Shown in pieces: positions 29,702 through 38,525 of a stretch of DNA of 64,000 nt. Position 1 is the stretch's first letter. Every line of letters begins with the position of its first letter. The position numbers and the translations under genes are program-made. Origin of the DNA: Aeromonas veronii (GTDB taxonomy: Bacteria > Pseudomonadota > Gammaproteobacteria > Enterobacterales > Aeromonadaceae); contig NZ_CP157875.1 of NCBI RefSeq assembly GCF_040215105.1, positions 4,196,001 through 4,260,000 on the forward strand. The letters run 5' to 3'. The notes under the pieces were generated by a model, which did no database searches, was not told where the DNA came from, and saw only the letters and a list, made by a program, of their open reading frames with translations.

Positions 29702-30484
29702 TCACCCTGGCACGGCGCCCGGGCTGTCGGCCAGCACGGGAGCGTGCATCCCTCGTGGTGGCACCAGGGTTCGGGTATCCAGACAGATGCGAATCGCATC
29801 GGATCGCCAGTGCTCGATGTCGCAGTCCACCAGCGCCCCCGCCTCGTCGTAATTGACCCGCACCAGCCGCAGCACGGCGCTCCCCTCCGCCAGATTGAGG
29901 GCCTGGGCGATGGCTCCGCGCGCCGCCGAAGGAGTGATCTCGAGGCTGGCCCCGCCCTGGCCTATGCCATAGCGATGCCGGTAGAGCTCGGTGAGGGAGC
30001 TGGCCAGGGGGGCGCTCGCGATATCCGGGAAGCGGCTCGCCAGCAGATGATGGCTGACGTGGAGCACAGGCCGCCCGTCGATCAGCCGCTGGCGCCTGAT
30101 CTCATAGAGCGGGGTAAACGGAGCCAGCCCCATCCAGTGGCAGAGCTCGCTGCTGGCCAGGGCGCTGCCGTGGGCCAAGACCCGGGTCTCTGCCATGCGC
30201 TGTTGCTCGCCAATCCACTGATGAAAATGGGTGTGGATGGCGGGGTCGTAGGTGAGCCTGGGGGGCGCCACGAACCAGCCGCGCCGCTCGGCCCGGTAGA
30301 TGAGGCCATCCGCTTCGAGGCTCGAAAGCGCCTCCTTGACGGTGATGCGGGTGGTGGCGAAGCGCTCGCTCAGGGCCCGCTCGGCAGGCAGCTGCTGCCC
30401 CGCCCCCAGCTGGCCGCTGCCGATGTAACGGCGCAAGATCTGGCATATCTGTTCACTCTTGGAGGGCATTCGGCTCTGGCTCAC
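29702..30484 (-). CDS. GntR/HutC-family regulator with UTRA domain (PhnR/PhnF-like)
   Basis: 260 residues from GTG 30484; ATG 30469 is an alternative. N-terminal winged helix (KSEQICQILRRYIGSGQLGA, QLPAERALSERFATTRITVK, EALSSLEADGLIYRAERRGW) and C-terminal UTRA ligand domain (LYEIRRQRLIDGRPVLHVSH, ASSLTELYRHRYGIGQ). This architecture is that of PhnF, PhnR and related sensors. It is divergent from the ABC importer operon, with an inverted repeat between them, so it most likely represses that operon until a ligand binds. A phosphonate such as 2-aminoethylphosphonate is the favoured ligand by analogy. Confidence 0.82.
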   Translation of the reverse strand: MSQSRMPSKSEQICQILRRYIGSGQLGAGQQLPAERALSERFATTRITVKEALSSLEADGLIYRAERRGWFVAPPRLTYDPAIHTHFHQWIGEQQRMAETRVLAHGSALASSELCHWMGLAPFTPLYEIRRQRLIDGRPVLHVSHHLLASRFPDIASAPLASSLTELYRHRYGIGQGGASLEITPSAARGAIAQALNLAEGSAVLRLVRVNYDEAGALVDCDIEHWRSDAIRICLDTRTLVPPRGMHAPVLADSPGAVPG

Positions 30485-30521
30485 GGTCGGGTCCTGCTGA
30501 TGACTGGCCTATGCCAGCGGC

Positions 30522-30545
30522 GTTGGGGCAACGTTGTACCCCAAC
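30522..30545. promoter_or_regulatory. Inverted repeat, candidate operator of the GntR regulator
   Basis: GTTGGGG-N10-CCCCAAC, perfect 7-bp arms, 37 bases before the regulator start and about 175 before the importer operon. Confidence 0.5.
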
Positions 30546-30720
30546 AGAATGACAAGCCGGTGACAGCGCACTCAGGTGATGCAAGAGGAACCCGCCGACC
30601 AGCGTGGCCACAACCCTTGCGCCCATTGTCATCAAACTGCCACTCAACTGCCCCGCCACCGTCACATTTGCCCCCTAGCATCCCTCTCGAACCTTAACTG
30701 ACCTAGTCCAGAGGGATGGG

Positions 30721-31770
30721 ATGATGAAAAGCGTGATCGCAAGTGCACTGGCCCTGGTGGCCATCAGCCAGCCGCTGTTGGCGGCAGACAATATCGCGGA
30801 TCTGGAGAAGGCCGCCCGCGGCGAAGGCCAGCTCAATAGCGTCGGCATGCCCGACAGCTGGGCGAACTGGAAGGACACCTGGCAGCAGATCGGCAGCGTC
30901 TACGGCATCAAGCACCAGGACACCGACATGAGCTCGGCCCAGGAGATCGCCAAGTTTGCCGCCGAGAAGGCCAACGCCACCGCCGACATCGGCGATGTGG
31001 GCGGAGCCTTCGGTCCGGTCGCCGTGCAGCAAGGGGTCACCCAGCCCTACAAACCCTCCACCTGGGCGGACATTCCGAACTGGGCCAAGGACGCGGACGG
31101 CCACTGGATGCTGGCCTACACCGGCACCATCGCCTTCCTGATCAACAAGGATCTGGTCAAGGCCGCCCCCACCAGCTGGCAGTCCCTGCTGGGTGGCGAT
31201 TACAAGGTGACCCTGGGTGACGTGGGTGTCGCCTCCCAGGCCAACAACGGCGTGCTGGCGGCGGCCTATGCCACCGGCGGCAGCGAGAAGAACCTGAAAC
31301 CGGCGCTGGAGCTGTTCGGCAAGCTGGCCAAGCAGGGCCGCCTGTCCTTGAACGATCCCACCATCGCCAATATCGAGAAGGGAGAGGTGGAAGTGGGGGT
31401 GCTGTGGGACTTCAACGCGCTGAACTACCGCGACCAGATAGACCCCGCCAAGTTTGACGTGGTGATCCCGAGCGACGGCTCCGTCATCGCCGGTTACACC
31501 ACCATCATCAACAAGTGGGCCAAGAACCCCAACGCCGCCAAGCTGGCGCGGGAGTACATCCTCTCCGATGCCGGTCAAGTCAACCTGGCCCGCGGCTATG
31601 CCCGCCCCATCCGCGACAACGTGGTGCTGCCGGATGACGTGAAGGCCAAGCTGCTGCCGACCGAGCAGTACGCCAATGCCAAGCCGGTCCAGGATCACGC
31701 CGCCTGGGAGCAGAGCTCCAAGGCCCTGCCCCGCCAGTGGCAGGAAACCGTCATGATCAACATGCAGTAA
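30721..31770 (+). CDS. ABC transporter substrate-binding protein (phosphonate/Fe3+/polyamine class)
   Basis: 349 residues, ATGATG start with GAGGGATGGG ahead. The Sec signal MMKSVIASALALVAISQPLL is cleaved after LLAA or nearby. The mature protein has the type-II periplasmic binding fold of the Fe3+/spermidine/2-AEP group (ADIGDVGGAFGPVAVQQG, LAYTGTIAFLINKDLVK, EVGVLWDFNALNYRDQ, VVIPSDGSVIAGYTTIIN). First gene of a six-gene operon. The context (PhnR-like regulator, phosphatase-fold enzymes) suggests a phosphonate or phosphate-ester ligand. I cannot name the ligand from sequence. Confidence 0.83.
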   Translation: MMKSVIASALALVAISQPLLAADNIADLEKAARGEGQLNSVGMPDSWANWKDTWQQIGSVYGIKHQDTDMSSAQEIAKFAAEKANATADIGDVGGAFGPVAVQQGVTQPYKPSTWADIPNWAKDADGHWMLAYTGTIAFLINKDLVKAAPTSWQSLLGGDYKVTLGDVGVASQANNGVLAAAYATGGSEKNLKPALELFGKLAKQGRLSLNDPTIANIEKGEVEVGVLWDFNALNYRDQIDPAKFDVVIPSDGSVIAGYTTIINKWAKNPNAAKLAREYILSDAGQVNLARGYARPIRDNVVLPDDVKAKLLPTEQYANAKPVQDHAAWEQSSKALPRQWQETVMINMQ

Positions 31771-31773
31771 GGA

Positions 31774-32613
31774 ATGCCAGTGCAACACAAGGTGATAGTG
31801 GTACTTGTGGATGGCCTGTCTGCCGAGGTAACCCACACCATGGGCTACCTCGAAGGCATGGTGGAGGCAGAGCGCGGCCTGTTCACGACCCTGTTCTGCG
31901 CCCTGCCCTCCCTCTCCCGGCCACTCTACGAATGCATACTGACCGGCGTGCCCCCGGTGACAAGCGGCATCACCCACAATGGGATCAGCCGCCTCAGCCA
32001 GCACGACTCCATCTTCCATCTGGCCCGCGCCGGCGGCAAACGTACCGCCGCCGCGGCCTATCACTGGGTCAGCGAACTCTACAACCAGAGCCCCTGGCAG
32101 CCGCTGCGGGATCGCTTCACCCACGACGAGCAACTGCCGATCCAGCATGGCTGTTTCTACTGGGATGACGGCTACCCCGACAGCCATCTGCTGCTGGACG
32201 GCGAGTGGCTGCGCAGCCGGTACGATCCGGACTTCCTGCTGATCCATCCCATGGGGGTGGACGATGCGGGCCACCGATTTGGCCTCGATTCCCCCCAATA
32301 CCGCAACCAGGCGCGGCGCATGGACAGCCTGCTGGCCGATCTGCTGCCCCAGTGGCTGGATGAGGGGTATCAGGTGCTGATCACCTCGGATCACGGCATG
32401 AACGAGGATCGCAGCCATGGTGGCACCCTGCCCGCCGAGCGCCAGGTGCCGCTCTGGCTGTTCGGGGATGCCTTCGTGGCCCAGTGGCCGGCTGGGCCCG
32501 CAATCCAGCAGACCCAGCTCTGCGCCCTGATGGCGGACCTGCTCGGCGTGTCCCACGACAAGCCGAGGGGCCCCCAGTTGCTCAAGACGGGCCAGAACCG
32601 GGAGGTCCACTGA
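31774..32613 (+). CDS. Alkaline-phosphatase superfamily hydrolase (nucleotide pyrophosphatase / phosphonoacetate-hydrolase-like)
   Basis: 279 residues, three bases after the binding-protein stop. No signal peptide, so cytoplasmic. Metal ligands of the superfamily are visible: VVLVDGLS near the N-terminus, the nucleophile region LPSLSRPLYE, HPMGVDDAGHRFG, and LITSDHGMNEDRSHGG. The chain is shorter than classical alkaline phosphatases and fits the phosphodiesterase/PhnA-like group. Its place between transporter genes indicates that it processes the imported substrate, probably a phosphonate or phosphodiester. Confidence 0.82.
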   Translation: MPVQHKVIVVLVDGLSAEVTHTMGYLEGMVEAERGLFTTLFCALPSLSRPLYECILTGVPPVTSGITHNGISRLSQHDSIFHLARAGGKRTAAAAYHWVSELYNQSPWQPLRDRFTHDEQLPIQHGCFYWDDGYPDSHLLLDGEWLRSRYDPDFLLIHPMGVDDAGHRFGLDSPQYRNQARRMDSLLADLLPQWLDEGYQVLITSDHGMNEDRSHGGTLPAERQVPLWLFGDAFVAQWPAGPAIQQTQLCALMADLLGVSHDKPRGPQLLKTGQNREVH

Positions 32614-33509
32614 TGATGCCTGCCGCCACTGATACCCTGACAGCACAAGGTGCGCGCCAGGGCCGCGCCCGCCGTCACTGGCTGCCCGCCCTGGTGCTGC
32701 TGCCGTTCGCGCTGCTGATGATCCTGTTCCAGCTCGCCCCCATGGTATGGGTACTGGTGGGCAGTCTGCAGACCCCGGATGGCTGGGGGCTGGGGCATTA
32801 TCAGGAGATCCTGGGCTCTCCCTTCTACCTGCAATCCTTCGGCAACTCATTGCGCATCGCCGGCATCAGCAGCCTGGCGGGGCTCGCCATTGGCACCCTC
32901 GGAGCGGCGGCCCTGCGCCACAGCGGCGAGGGGGTCAAGCGCCTGCTGCTGGCCTTCGTCACCATGACCGGCAACTTCAGCGGGGTGCCGCTGGCGTTCG
33001 CCTTCATCATCATCCTCGGCATCAACGGCGCCATCACGCTCTTGCTCAAATCCTGGGGCTGGATCGACGGCTTCAACCTCTACTCCGGCAGCGGCCTCAT
33101 CCTCATCTACACCTACTTCCAGATCCCCCTGGCCCTGCTGCTGCTCTACCCGGCCTTCGATGCCCTGCAGGATGACTGGCCCCAGGCCGCCGCCCTGCTC
33201 GGTGCCAGCCCGCGCCAATACGTGTGGCAGGTGGCCCTGCCGGTGCTGACCCCCGCCCTGCTCGGCACCCTGATCATCCTGTTCGCCAACGCGGTGGGGG
33301 CCTATGCCTCCGCCTATGCCCTCACCACGGGCAACTTCAACCTGGTAACCATACGAGTGGCCAGCCTGGTCTCCGGCGACATCTTCCTCGAACCGAACCT
33401 GGCGGCGGCGCTGGCGGTGATCCTGATGGTGCTGCTGGGCGTGGTGACCGCCGCCAACCAGTGGCTGCTCAAGCGAAGCTATCTGAACAAGGGGAACTCC
33501 CATGCGTGA
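32613..33509 (+). CDS. ABC transporter permease (first)
   Basis: 298 residues from ATG 32613, overlapping the previous stop (TGATG). Six membrane helices are expected. The inner-membrane EAA loop appears as DDWPQAAALLGASPRQYVWQ followed by VALPVLTPALLGTLIILF. LVLLPFALLMILFQLAPMVW is the first helix. It belongs to the PotB/PhnU-like group that pairs with a second permease of the PotC/PhnV type. Confidence 0.86.
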   Translation: MMPAATDTLTAQGARQGRARRHWLPALVLLPFALLMILFQLAPMVWVLVGSLQTPDGWGLGHYQEILGSPFYLQSFGNSLRIAGISSLAGLAIGTLGAAALRHSGEGVKRLLLAFVTMTGNFSGVPLAFAFIIILGINGAITLLLKSWGWIDGFNLYSGSGLILIYTYFQIPLALLLLYPAFDALQDDWPQAAALLGASPRQYVWQVALPVLTPALLGTLIILFANAVGAYASAYALTTGNFNLVTIRVASLVSGDIFLEPNLAAALAVILMVLLGVVTAANQWLLKRSYLNKGNSHA

Positions 33510-34278
33510 CCTGACACCGCGCTGGCCGAGGTGGGTGCTGGGCGCCCTGGTGGCGACCCTGCTGCTGCCCCTGCTGGCCACCTTCCTCTATTCGATCTCC
33601 ACCCGCTGGGGCGCCACCCTGCTGCCGGATGGGCTGACCCTGGAGTGGTATCTGAAGCTCTGGGGGGATCCCCGCTTCCTCGCCGCCTTCGGTCGCAGCC
33701 TGCTGGTCTGCTTCGCCACCCTGCTGCTGGGGACGGCTGTGCTGGTTCCGACCGTGTTGGTAGTGGCTTACTACTTCCCAAGGCTGGATCCCTGGATGAA
33801 TCTGCTGATCCTGCTGCCCTTCGCCGTCCCCCCCGTGGTCTCCTCGGTGGGTCTGCTGCAGATCTACGCGGACGGGCCCCTGCCTCTCATCGGCACGCCG
33901 TGGATCCTGATCGGCACCTGGTTCACCGTGGTGCTGCCCTTCATGTACCGGGCCCTGGCCAACAGCCTGCAGGGGGTGCCGCTCAAGGATCTGATGGACG
34001 CCGCCCACCTGCTCGGTGCCAGCAGCGCCCGCGCCTTCGCCCTGGTGGTGCTGCCCTGCCTGCGCAAGGGGCTGCTGGCGGCGCTGTTTCTGTCGCTCTC
34101 CTTCCTGCTCGGGGAGTTCGTGTTCGCCAACATGCTGGTGGGCACCCGCTACGAGACCCTGCAGGTCTATCTCTACAACATGAGATCCACCTCGGGCCAC
34201 TTCACCAGCGCCCTGGTGATGAGTTACTTCCTGCTGACCCTGCTGCTCACCTGGGCGGCCAACAGATTCCATCGGTGA
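33502..34278 (+). CDS. ABC transporter permease (second)
   Basis: 258 residues, overlapping the first permease by eight bases. The EAA loop reads LMDAAHLLGASSARAFALVV followed by LPCLRKGLLAALFLS. LILLPFAVPPVVSSVGLLQI is a core helix. PotC/PhnV-like partner of the first permease. The two form the heterodimeric membrane channel. Confidence 0.86.
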   Translation: MRDLTPRWPRWVLGALVATLLLPLLATFLYSISTRWGATLLPDGLTLEWYLKLWGDPRFLAAFGRSLLVCFATLLLGTAVLVPTVLVVAYYFPRLDPWMNLLILLPFAVPPVVSSVGLLQIYADGPLPLIGTPWILIGTWFTVVLPFMYRALANSLQGVPLKDLMDAAHLLGASSARAFALVVLPCLRKGLLAALFLSLSFLLGEFVFANMLVGTRYETLQVYLYNMRSTSGHFTSALVMSYFLLTLLLTWAANRFHR

Positions 34279-34284
34279 CAAGTC

Positions 34285-35292
34285 ATGTTCCACTTAGAAG
34301 TCAATCAGTTGCATAAATCCTACGGCGAGACACGGGTGTTCGAGGGGATCGAATTCGGCATCCGAAAGGGGGAGCTGGTGACCCTGCTCGGCCCCTCCGG
34401 CTGCGGCAAGTCCACCCTGCTGCGGGCCCTCGCCGGGCTCACCCCGGTGGACGGTGGCCAGATCCGGGTCATGGGAGAGGAGATCACCTGGCTGGCGCCC
34501 CAGCAGCGGGGCATCGGCATGGTGTTCCAGAGCTATGCCCTGTTCCCGAACATGACGGTGTGGGACAACGTCGCCTTCGGCCTCAAAATGAAGCCCCAAC
34601 CGGGGCGGGAGCTGGCCAGCAGCGTGCGGGAGGTGCTCGACCTGGTGGAGCTCACCCTGCTGGCGAAGCGCTACCCGAGTGAACTCTCCGGCGGTCAGCG
34701 CCAACGGGTCGCCCTGGCCCGCGCCCTGGTGGTGCGCCCCCGGATCCTGCTGCTGGACGAGCCATTGTCGGCGCTGGACGCCCGCATCCGCCGCAGCCTG
34801 CGTCAACAGATCCGCGCCATCCAGCAGCACCTGGAGCTGACCACCCTGTTCGTCACCCACGATCAGGAGGAGGCGCTGACCCTGTCGGATCGGGTCTTCC
34901 TGATGGACAGGGGTCATATAGTGCAGAGCGGCAGCCCGGAGCAGATCTACACCCGGCCCGCCAACGCCTTCGTGGCGGGTTTCATCGGTCACTACAACCT
35001 GCTCGAATCCGGGCAGGCCCGTGCGCTGCTGGGGACCGACCACCACGGCAGGCTGGCCCTGCGCCCCGAGTCCATCAGCCTGCTGCCGGCCGGGAGCCAG
35101 AGCCAGGATCCCAGCCTGCCCGGCATCATTCGCCAGCAACAGCTGCTCGGCAACGTCATCCGCTACCAAGTGGAGTGCGCGGCGGGCCTGCTGACGGTGG
35201 ATGCCCTCAACCGCTCGGCCTGTGAACTGCTGCCCGTGGGCACGGGCGTCACCCTGGCGATAGCCCGGGATCAGCTCTGTGAGGTAGCATAA
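34285..35292 (+). CDS. ABC transporter ATPase
   Basis: 335 residues. Walker A LLGPSGCGKSTLLRA (about 34-48), Q-loop VFQSYALFPNM, signature LSGGQRQRVALARAL, Walker B ILLLDEPLSALD, and switch His TLFVTHDQEEALTLSD. A C-terminal TOBE-like regulatory region follows (LALRPESISLLPAGS). MalK/PotA/PhnT type. Six bases after the second permease. Confidence 0.92.
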   Translation: MFHLEVNQLHKSYGETRVFEGIEFGIRKGELVTLLGPSGCGKSTLLRALAGLTPVDGGQIRVMGEEITWLAPQQRGIGMVFQSYALFPNMTVWDNVAFGLKMKPQPGRELASSVREVLDLVELTLLAKRYPSELSGGQRQRVALARALVVRPRILLLDEPLSALDARIRRSLRQQIRAIQQHLELTTLFVTHDQEEALTLSDRVFLMDRGHIVQSGSPEQIYTRPANAFVAGFIGHYNLLESGQARALLGTDHHGRLALRPESISLLPAGSQSQDPSLPGIIRQQQLLGNVIRYQVECAAGLLTVDALNRSACELLPVGTGVTLAIARDQLCEVA

Positions 35293-35357
35293 GCTGATGA
35301 ATCCTATTCTTTTTTCTACCGGCGCCCGGGTGCCGGCAACCCTCAAGAGGAGTGGAC

Positions 35358-36017
35358 ATGGCACTGGCACTGTTTGATTTGGACGAGACCCTGATCGCCG
35401 GGGACTCCGCCAGCCTCTGGCTGGCGTACATGGTGGCGGAGGGGCTGGCCCCGGAGGCCATGATTGCCGAGGAGCAGGCCATGATGTCCCTCTACCATCA
35501 GGGCAAGATGGACATGCACCAATACATGGCCTTCACCCTGCAACCCCTGGCGGGCAAGCCCAGAACCTGGCTCGACAGCCTGTGCCAGCACTTCGCCGAA
35601 GGGGTGTTGCGGGAGCGGATCTATCCGGAAGGATTGGCTCGCATCGAGTGGCATCGGCAACGAGGTGACGTCCTGGTGCTCATCTCCGCCTCCGGCGAAC
35701 ACCTGGTGGCCCCCATGGCCCGCATGCTGGGAATGGATCACTGCGTCGCCATCCTGCTGGATGAGGAAGAGGGCAGGCTCACCGGCCAGACCCGGGGTAC
35801 CTTGAGTTTTCGGGAGGGCAAGGTCAGTCGCGTCAACCAGCTGTTCGGCGGGGAGCCTCATGTCTGGCAGGAGAGTCATGGCTACAGCGACTCCCACAAC
35901 GATCTGCCACTGCTGCGGGCCGTGGCTCACCCCCATGCGGTCAACCCGGCCCCGGGCCTGCGCCAGGTTGCCGAGGAACTGGACTGGCCACGCCTCAGCT
36001 GGCAGCTGGCCGTCTGA
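35358..36017 (+). CDS. HAD-IB (SerB-like) phosphatase
   Basis: 219 residues from ATG 35358 (AGAGGAG five bases ahead). Motif I LALFDLDETLIAGDS with the nucleophile Asp. Motif II is the VLISASGE region with Ser. Then motif III Lys (GKVSRVNQL) and motif IV GYSDSHNDLPLL. The cap of about 70 residues is typical of subfamily IB (phosphoserine phosphatase-like). The substrate is unknown. Its place as the last gene of the importer operon suggests that it dephosphorylates a product of the imported compound. Confidence 0.85.
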   Translation: MALALFDLDETLIAGDSASLWLAYMVAEGLAPEAMIAEEQAMMSLYHQGKMDMHQYMAFTLQPLAGKPRTWLDSLCQHFAEGVLRERIYPEGLARIEWHRQRGDVLVLISASGEHLVAPMARMLGMDHCVAILLDEEEGRLTGQTRGTLSFREGKVSRVNQLFGGEPHVWQESHGYSDSHNDLPLLRAVAHPHAVNPAPGLRQVAEELDWPRLSWQLAV

Positions 36018-36024
36018 TCACCAG

Positions 36025-36040
36025 GAGCCCTGCCGGGCTC
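36025..36040 (+). terminator. Short hairpin after the HAD gene
   Basis: GAGCCC-TGCC-GGGCTC, 6-bp stem, followed by TTGT. Modest terminator closing the importer operon. Confidence 0.5.
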
Positions 36041-36070
36041 TTGTGCCATTCATCTGCCGCTCGCCTCTCG

Positions 36071-37630
36071 TCAGGGCATCGCCAGGGTGGGGAGATCGAT
36101 GGGGGGACCGAAATAGAGCCGGTTCTTGCCGTCCCGCTTGGCGCGATAGACCTCCGCATCGACCAGGGTCAGCAACGCCTTGGCATCCAGACCCGGGGTG
36201 TTGGCCACCAGCCCGCCGCTGAAGGTGATCCTGAGCGCGGGCTCGCGCCACTCGAGGGCCGCCACCCGGTCCCGGTACTGCTCCAGCAGCATCTGGCAGA
36301 AGACCGCATCGGGGTTGATCAACAGCACCGTCAGCTCCTCGCCACCATAGCGGCAGACCCAGCCATGATCCCCCAGCAGCTGGGCCCCCAGATGGGCCAC
36401 TCGCCTGAGCACCACGTCTCCGGTCTGGTGGCCATAGGTGTCGTTGACCCCCTTGAAGTTGTCCAGATCCAGCATGGCCAGGCAGAAGGGTTGCTGCTCC
36501 GCCAGCAGGTGATGCAGCCGCTCATCGAAGAAGCGCCGGTTGTAGAGGCCGGTCAGCTTGTCCATGTTGGCCTGCTGGCGCACCTCGTGATAATCCTTGC
36601 TCACCTCCGCCAGCTCCGCATAGACCCGGCTCAGCTCGCGCATCCCCCCCTGGGGCACACCGTCAGGCCGCAAACGACTCTCCCGGATCATGGTGGAGAG
36701 CTCGTTTTGCATGCGCCTGAAGTTGCGGGACCAGAACAGCGCCAGCAGCGCATAGAGCACGCTGGCCAGCACCACGACCCCCAGCACGTTGAAGGAGGCG
36801 CGGGTCACCACGGCCTGGAAGCTGGCCGCCGGCTGCACGCTGATCAGCACCCAGTTCCAGTGGGGCAGACGGCGGTAGGCCACGAACTGCTGGGACTCCT
36901 CGTCCAGGAAGATGCCCTCGTTGTGCTGGAAGCGGGAGAGCCACCTGGGATGCGGCATGGCCTTCATCAGCTGGTTTGCATCCGGGTAGGCCAGCACCTT
37001 GCCGGAGCGGTTGATGATCATCTGATAGCCCGCATCGGGCTGGTTGTTGAGCTGGGCGGAGAAGGGAGCCAGCACCACGTCGATGGCCACCACCCCCTTC
37101 ACCTCATTTCGTTGATCGGTGAGGGCGCGAGCCAGGGAGATCACCAGGTTGCCGTCGCTGTAATCCAGATAGGGCTCAGTCCAGACCATCTTGCCCACAT
37201 GCTGGCTCGCCAGCTGATACCAGGGGCGCACTCTGGGGTCAAAATCGGCGTCCGCTCGCCAGTCGGGATAGATCAGGATCTGGCGGCTGGCGGTGCCCAC
37301 GTAGACGTAGATGAGATCCGCCATCATCTTCGTGTAGAGCGACCACTCCTGCCGGTAGCGATCGCCGTGCAGCACAGTGGGGCCGCTGAAGTCCTCAACC
37401 CTGACCCGTTCGTAGATCAGGCTGAATTCGCGCTCAAGTTCGTTGAGATAGGGTTCGATGAAGCCGTGTTGCAGCTGTTGATTGGTGGCGAGCAGGCGCT
37501 GGCGCAAGTCATTTTGCAGGCTGCGTTCCATGTGCAGATAGTAGATACTGCCGAGCATCAGCACCGGCAGAAATAGCAAGACAAGCCCCAGTCGCATCCT
37601 GGCAACCAGAGACCAATTCTGCGTGGTCAC
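36071..37630 (-). CDS. dCache-GGDEF membrane diguanylate cyclase
   Basis: 519 residues from GTG 37630; TTG 37654 is another possible start. An N-terminal membrane helix (LGLVLLFLPVLMLGSIYYLH) is followed by a periplasmic dCache sensor of about 230 residues (ISLARALTDQRNEVKGVVAI, NRSGKVLAYPD). A second helix follows (VLGVVVLASVLYALLALFW), then the GGDEF domain (DKLTGLYNRRFFDERL, LDLDNFKGVNDTYGHQTGD). The active loop is GGEEL. The four residues at the I-site position are GDHG, so product inhibition through an RxxD site is absent. It probably senses a small extracellular molecule; the ligand is unknown. Confidence 0.87.
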   Translation of the reverse strand: MTTQNWSLVARMRLGLVLLFLPVLMLGSIYYLHMERSLQNDLRQRLLATNQQLQHGFIEPYLNELEREFSLIYERVRVEDFSGPTVLHGDRYRQEWSLYTKMMADLIYVYVGTASRQILIYPDWRADADFDPRVRPWYQLASQHVGKMVWTEPYLDYSDGNLVISLARALTDQRNEVKGVVAIDVVLAPFSAQLNNQPDAGYQMIINRSGKVLAYPDANQLMKAMPHPRWLSRFQHNEGIFLDEESQQFVAYRRLPHWNWVLISVQPAASFQAVVTRASFNVLGVVVLASVLYALLALFWSRNFRRMQNELSTMIRESRLRPDGVPQGGMRELSRVYAELAEVSKDYHEVRQQANMDKLTGLYNRRFFDERLHHLLAEQQPFCLAMLDLDNFKGVNDTYGHQTGDVVLRRVAHLGAQLLGDHGWVCRYGGEELTVLLINPDAVFCQMLLEQYRDRVAALEWREPALRITFSGGLVANTPGLDAKALLTLVDAEVYRAKRDGKNRLYFGPPIDLPTLAMP

Positions 37631-37762
37631 AATCCGCTTGTCACCCTTGGCCAATCCGGGCCCCCGCTACCGTCCGATGCGATCTGATGTCAGAATATCA
37701 GCCCTGCCAGATGGCACCAAGAGGAAGCGTGCGATGAGCAAGACGAGAAGGAACAGGCTCAG

Positions 37763-38203
37763 ATGTTGAACCCGGATCTGCTGACGGCGCTCCATTATTG
37801 CGCCGTGATCACGCTCACCGGGGCGGTGACCTCGGTCTATTTCCTGTTCCGGCGTGGCATGTCCATCGAGCAGGTACGCAAGCTGCTGCTGGCGGACAAT
37901 CTGGCGGCCCTGGCGCTGCTGCTCATCTTCATCACCGGCGTGTTGCAGGTACTCGCCCACCCCATGAGCCCCGCCGCCCTGTTCGCCAATCACGGCTATC
38001 GCACCAAGCTGCTGCTGTTCTTCGTCATGGCCATCAGCTTTGGCTACCCCAGCCGGCTGTTCCATCGCTGGCGCCGCTCCCTGCGCCAGGGGCAGGCCCC
38101 CATCGTCTCTACCCAGCAGCAGTTCTGGGTGATCTGGATCCTCAGGGGCAACCTATTGCTGCTGGCCCTGATCCCCGTGCTGGCCAGGCTGGCCAGCGGC
38201 TGA
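37763..38203 (+). CDS. DUF2214-family membrane protein
   Basis: 146 residues with four hydrophobic segments. LLTALHYCAVITLTGAVTSV opens the protein, followed by FRRGMSIEQVRKLLLADNLA and ALLLIFITGVLQVLAH. LLLFFVMAISFGYPSRLFHR and WVIWILRGNLLLLALIPVLA follow. The His-containing first helix and spacing fit the DUF2214 family of small integral membrane proteins of unknown function. Divergent from the dCache cyclase. Confidence 0.65.
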   Translation: MLNPDLLTALHYCAVITLTGAVTSVYFLFRRGMSIEQVRKLLLADNLAALALLLIFITGVLQVLAHPMSPAALFANHGYRTKLLLFFVMAISFGYPSRLFHRWRRSLRQGQAPIVSTQQQFWVIWILRGNLLLLALIPVLARLASG

Positions 38204-38208
38204 GCCAA

Positions 38209-38398
38209 GGTGGCGGTCACGCCTCAATCCTCATGCTGACCCAGAGCCTGCCAGCAGCCACGCCAGGGTAGCCACCTTCTCGCCACAGGTGGCGGTCACT
38301 CCGCAATCTCAGTGCTGACCCAGACCCTGCCAGCAGCCACGCCAAGGTAGCCACCTTCTCGCCACTGGTGGCGGTCACTCCGCCGCCTCGGTGCTGAC
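38209..38398. repeat. 79-bp tandem repeat, about 2.4 copies
   Basis: GGTGGCGGTCAC recurs at 38209, 38288 and 38367, an exact period of 79 bases. The first two units are near identical, each ending CACCTTCTCGCCAC, and the third is partial. Within each unit GGTGGCG and CGCCAC can pair, so each junction may form a hairpin. Noncoding, between the DUF2214 and EamA genes. Confidence 0.85.
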
Positions 38399-38525
38399 TC
38401 GGGCCCGCCCGCGGTTGGGTCAGCCTGCGATCGCAAATCCCGCGACAATCCCCCCCGTACACGGGTATCGTGGTGACAGGAGCCGAGGAGTGCTCCCGTT
38501 ATTGCTGCTTCAGGGATGAATTCAC

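Noticed and set aside
30703..32850. 715-codon minus-strand frame over the importer operon
   Set aside because: Antisense to the binding-protein, phosphatase and permease genes, which carry clear family motifs.
38209..38398. Tandem repeat considered as a CRISPR array
   Set aside because: The period of 79 bases has no separate spacers; whole units are repeated, and no cas genes are present.
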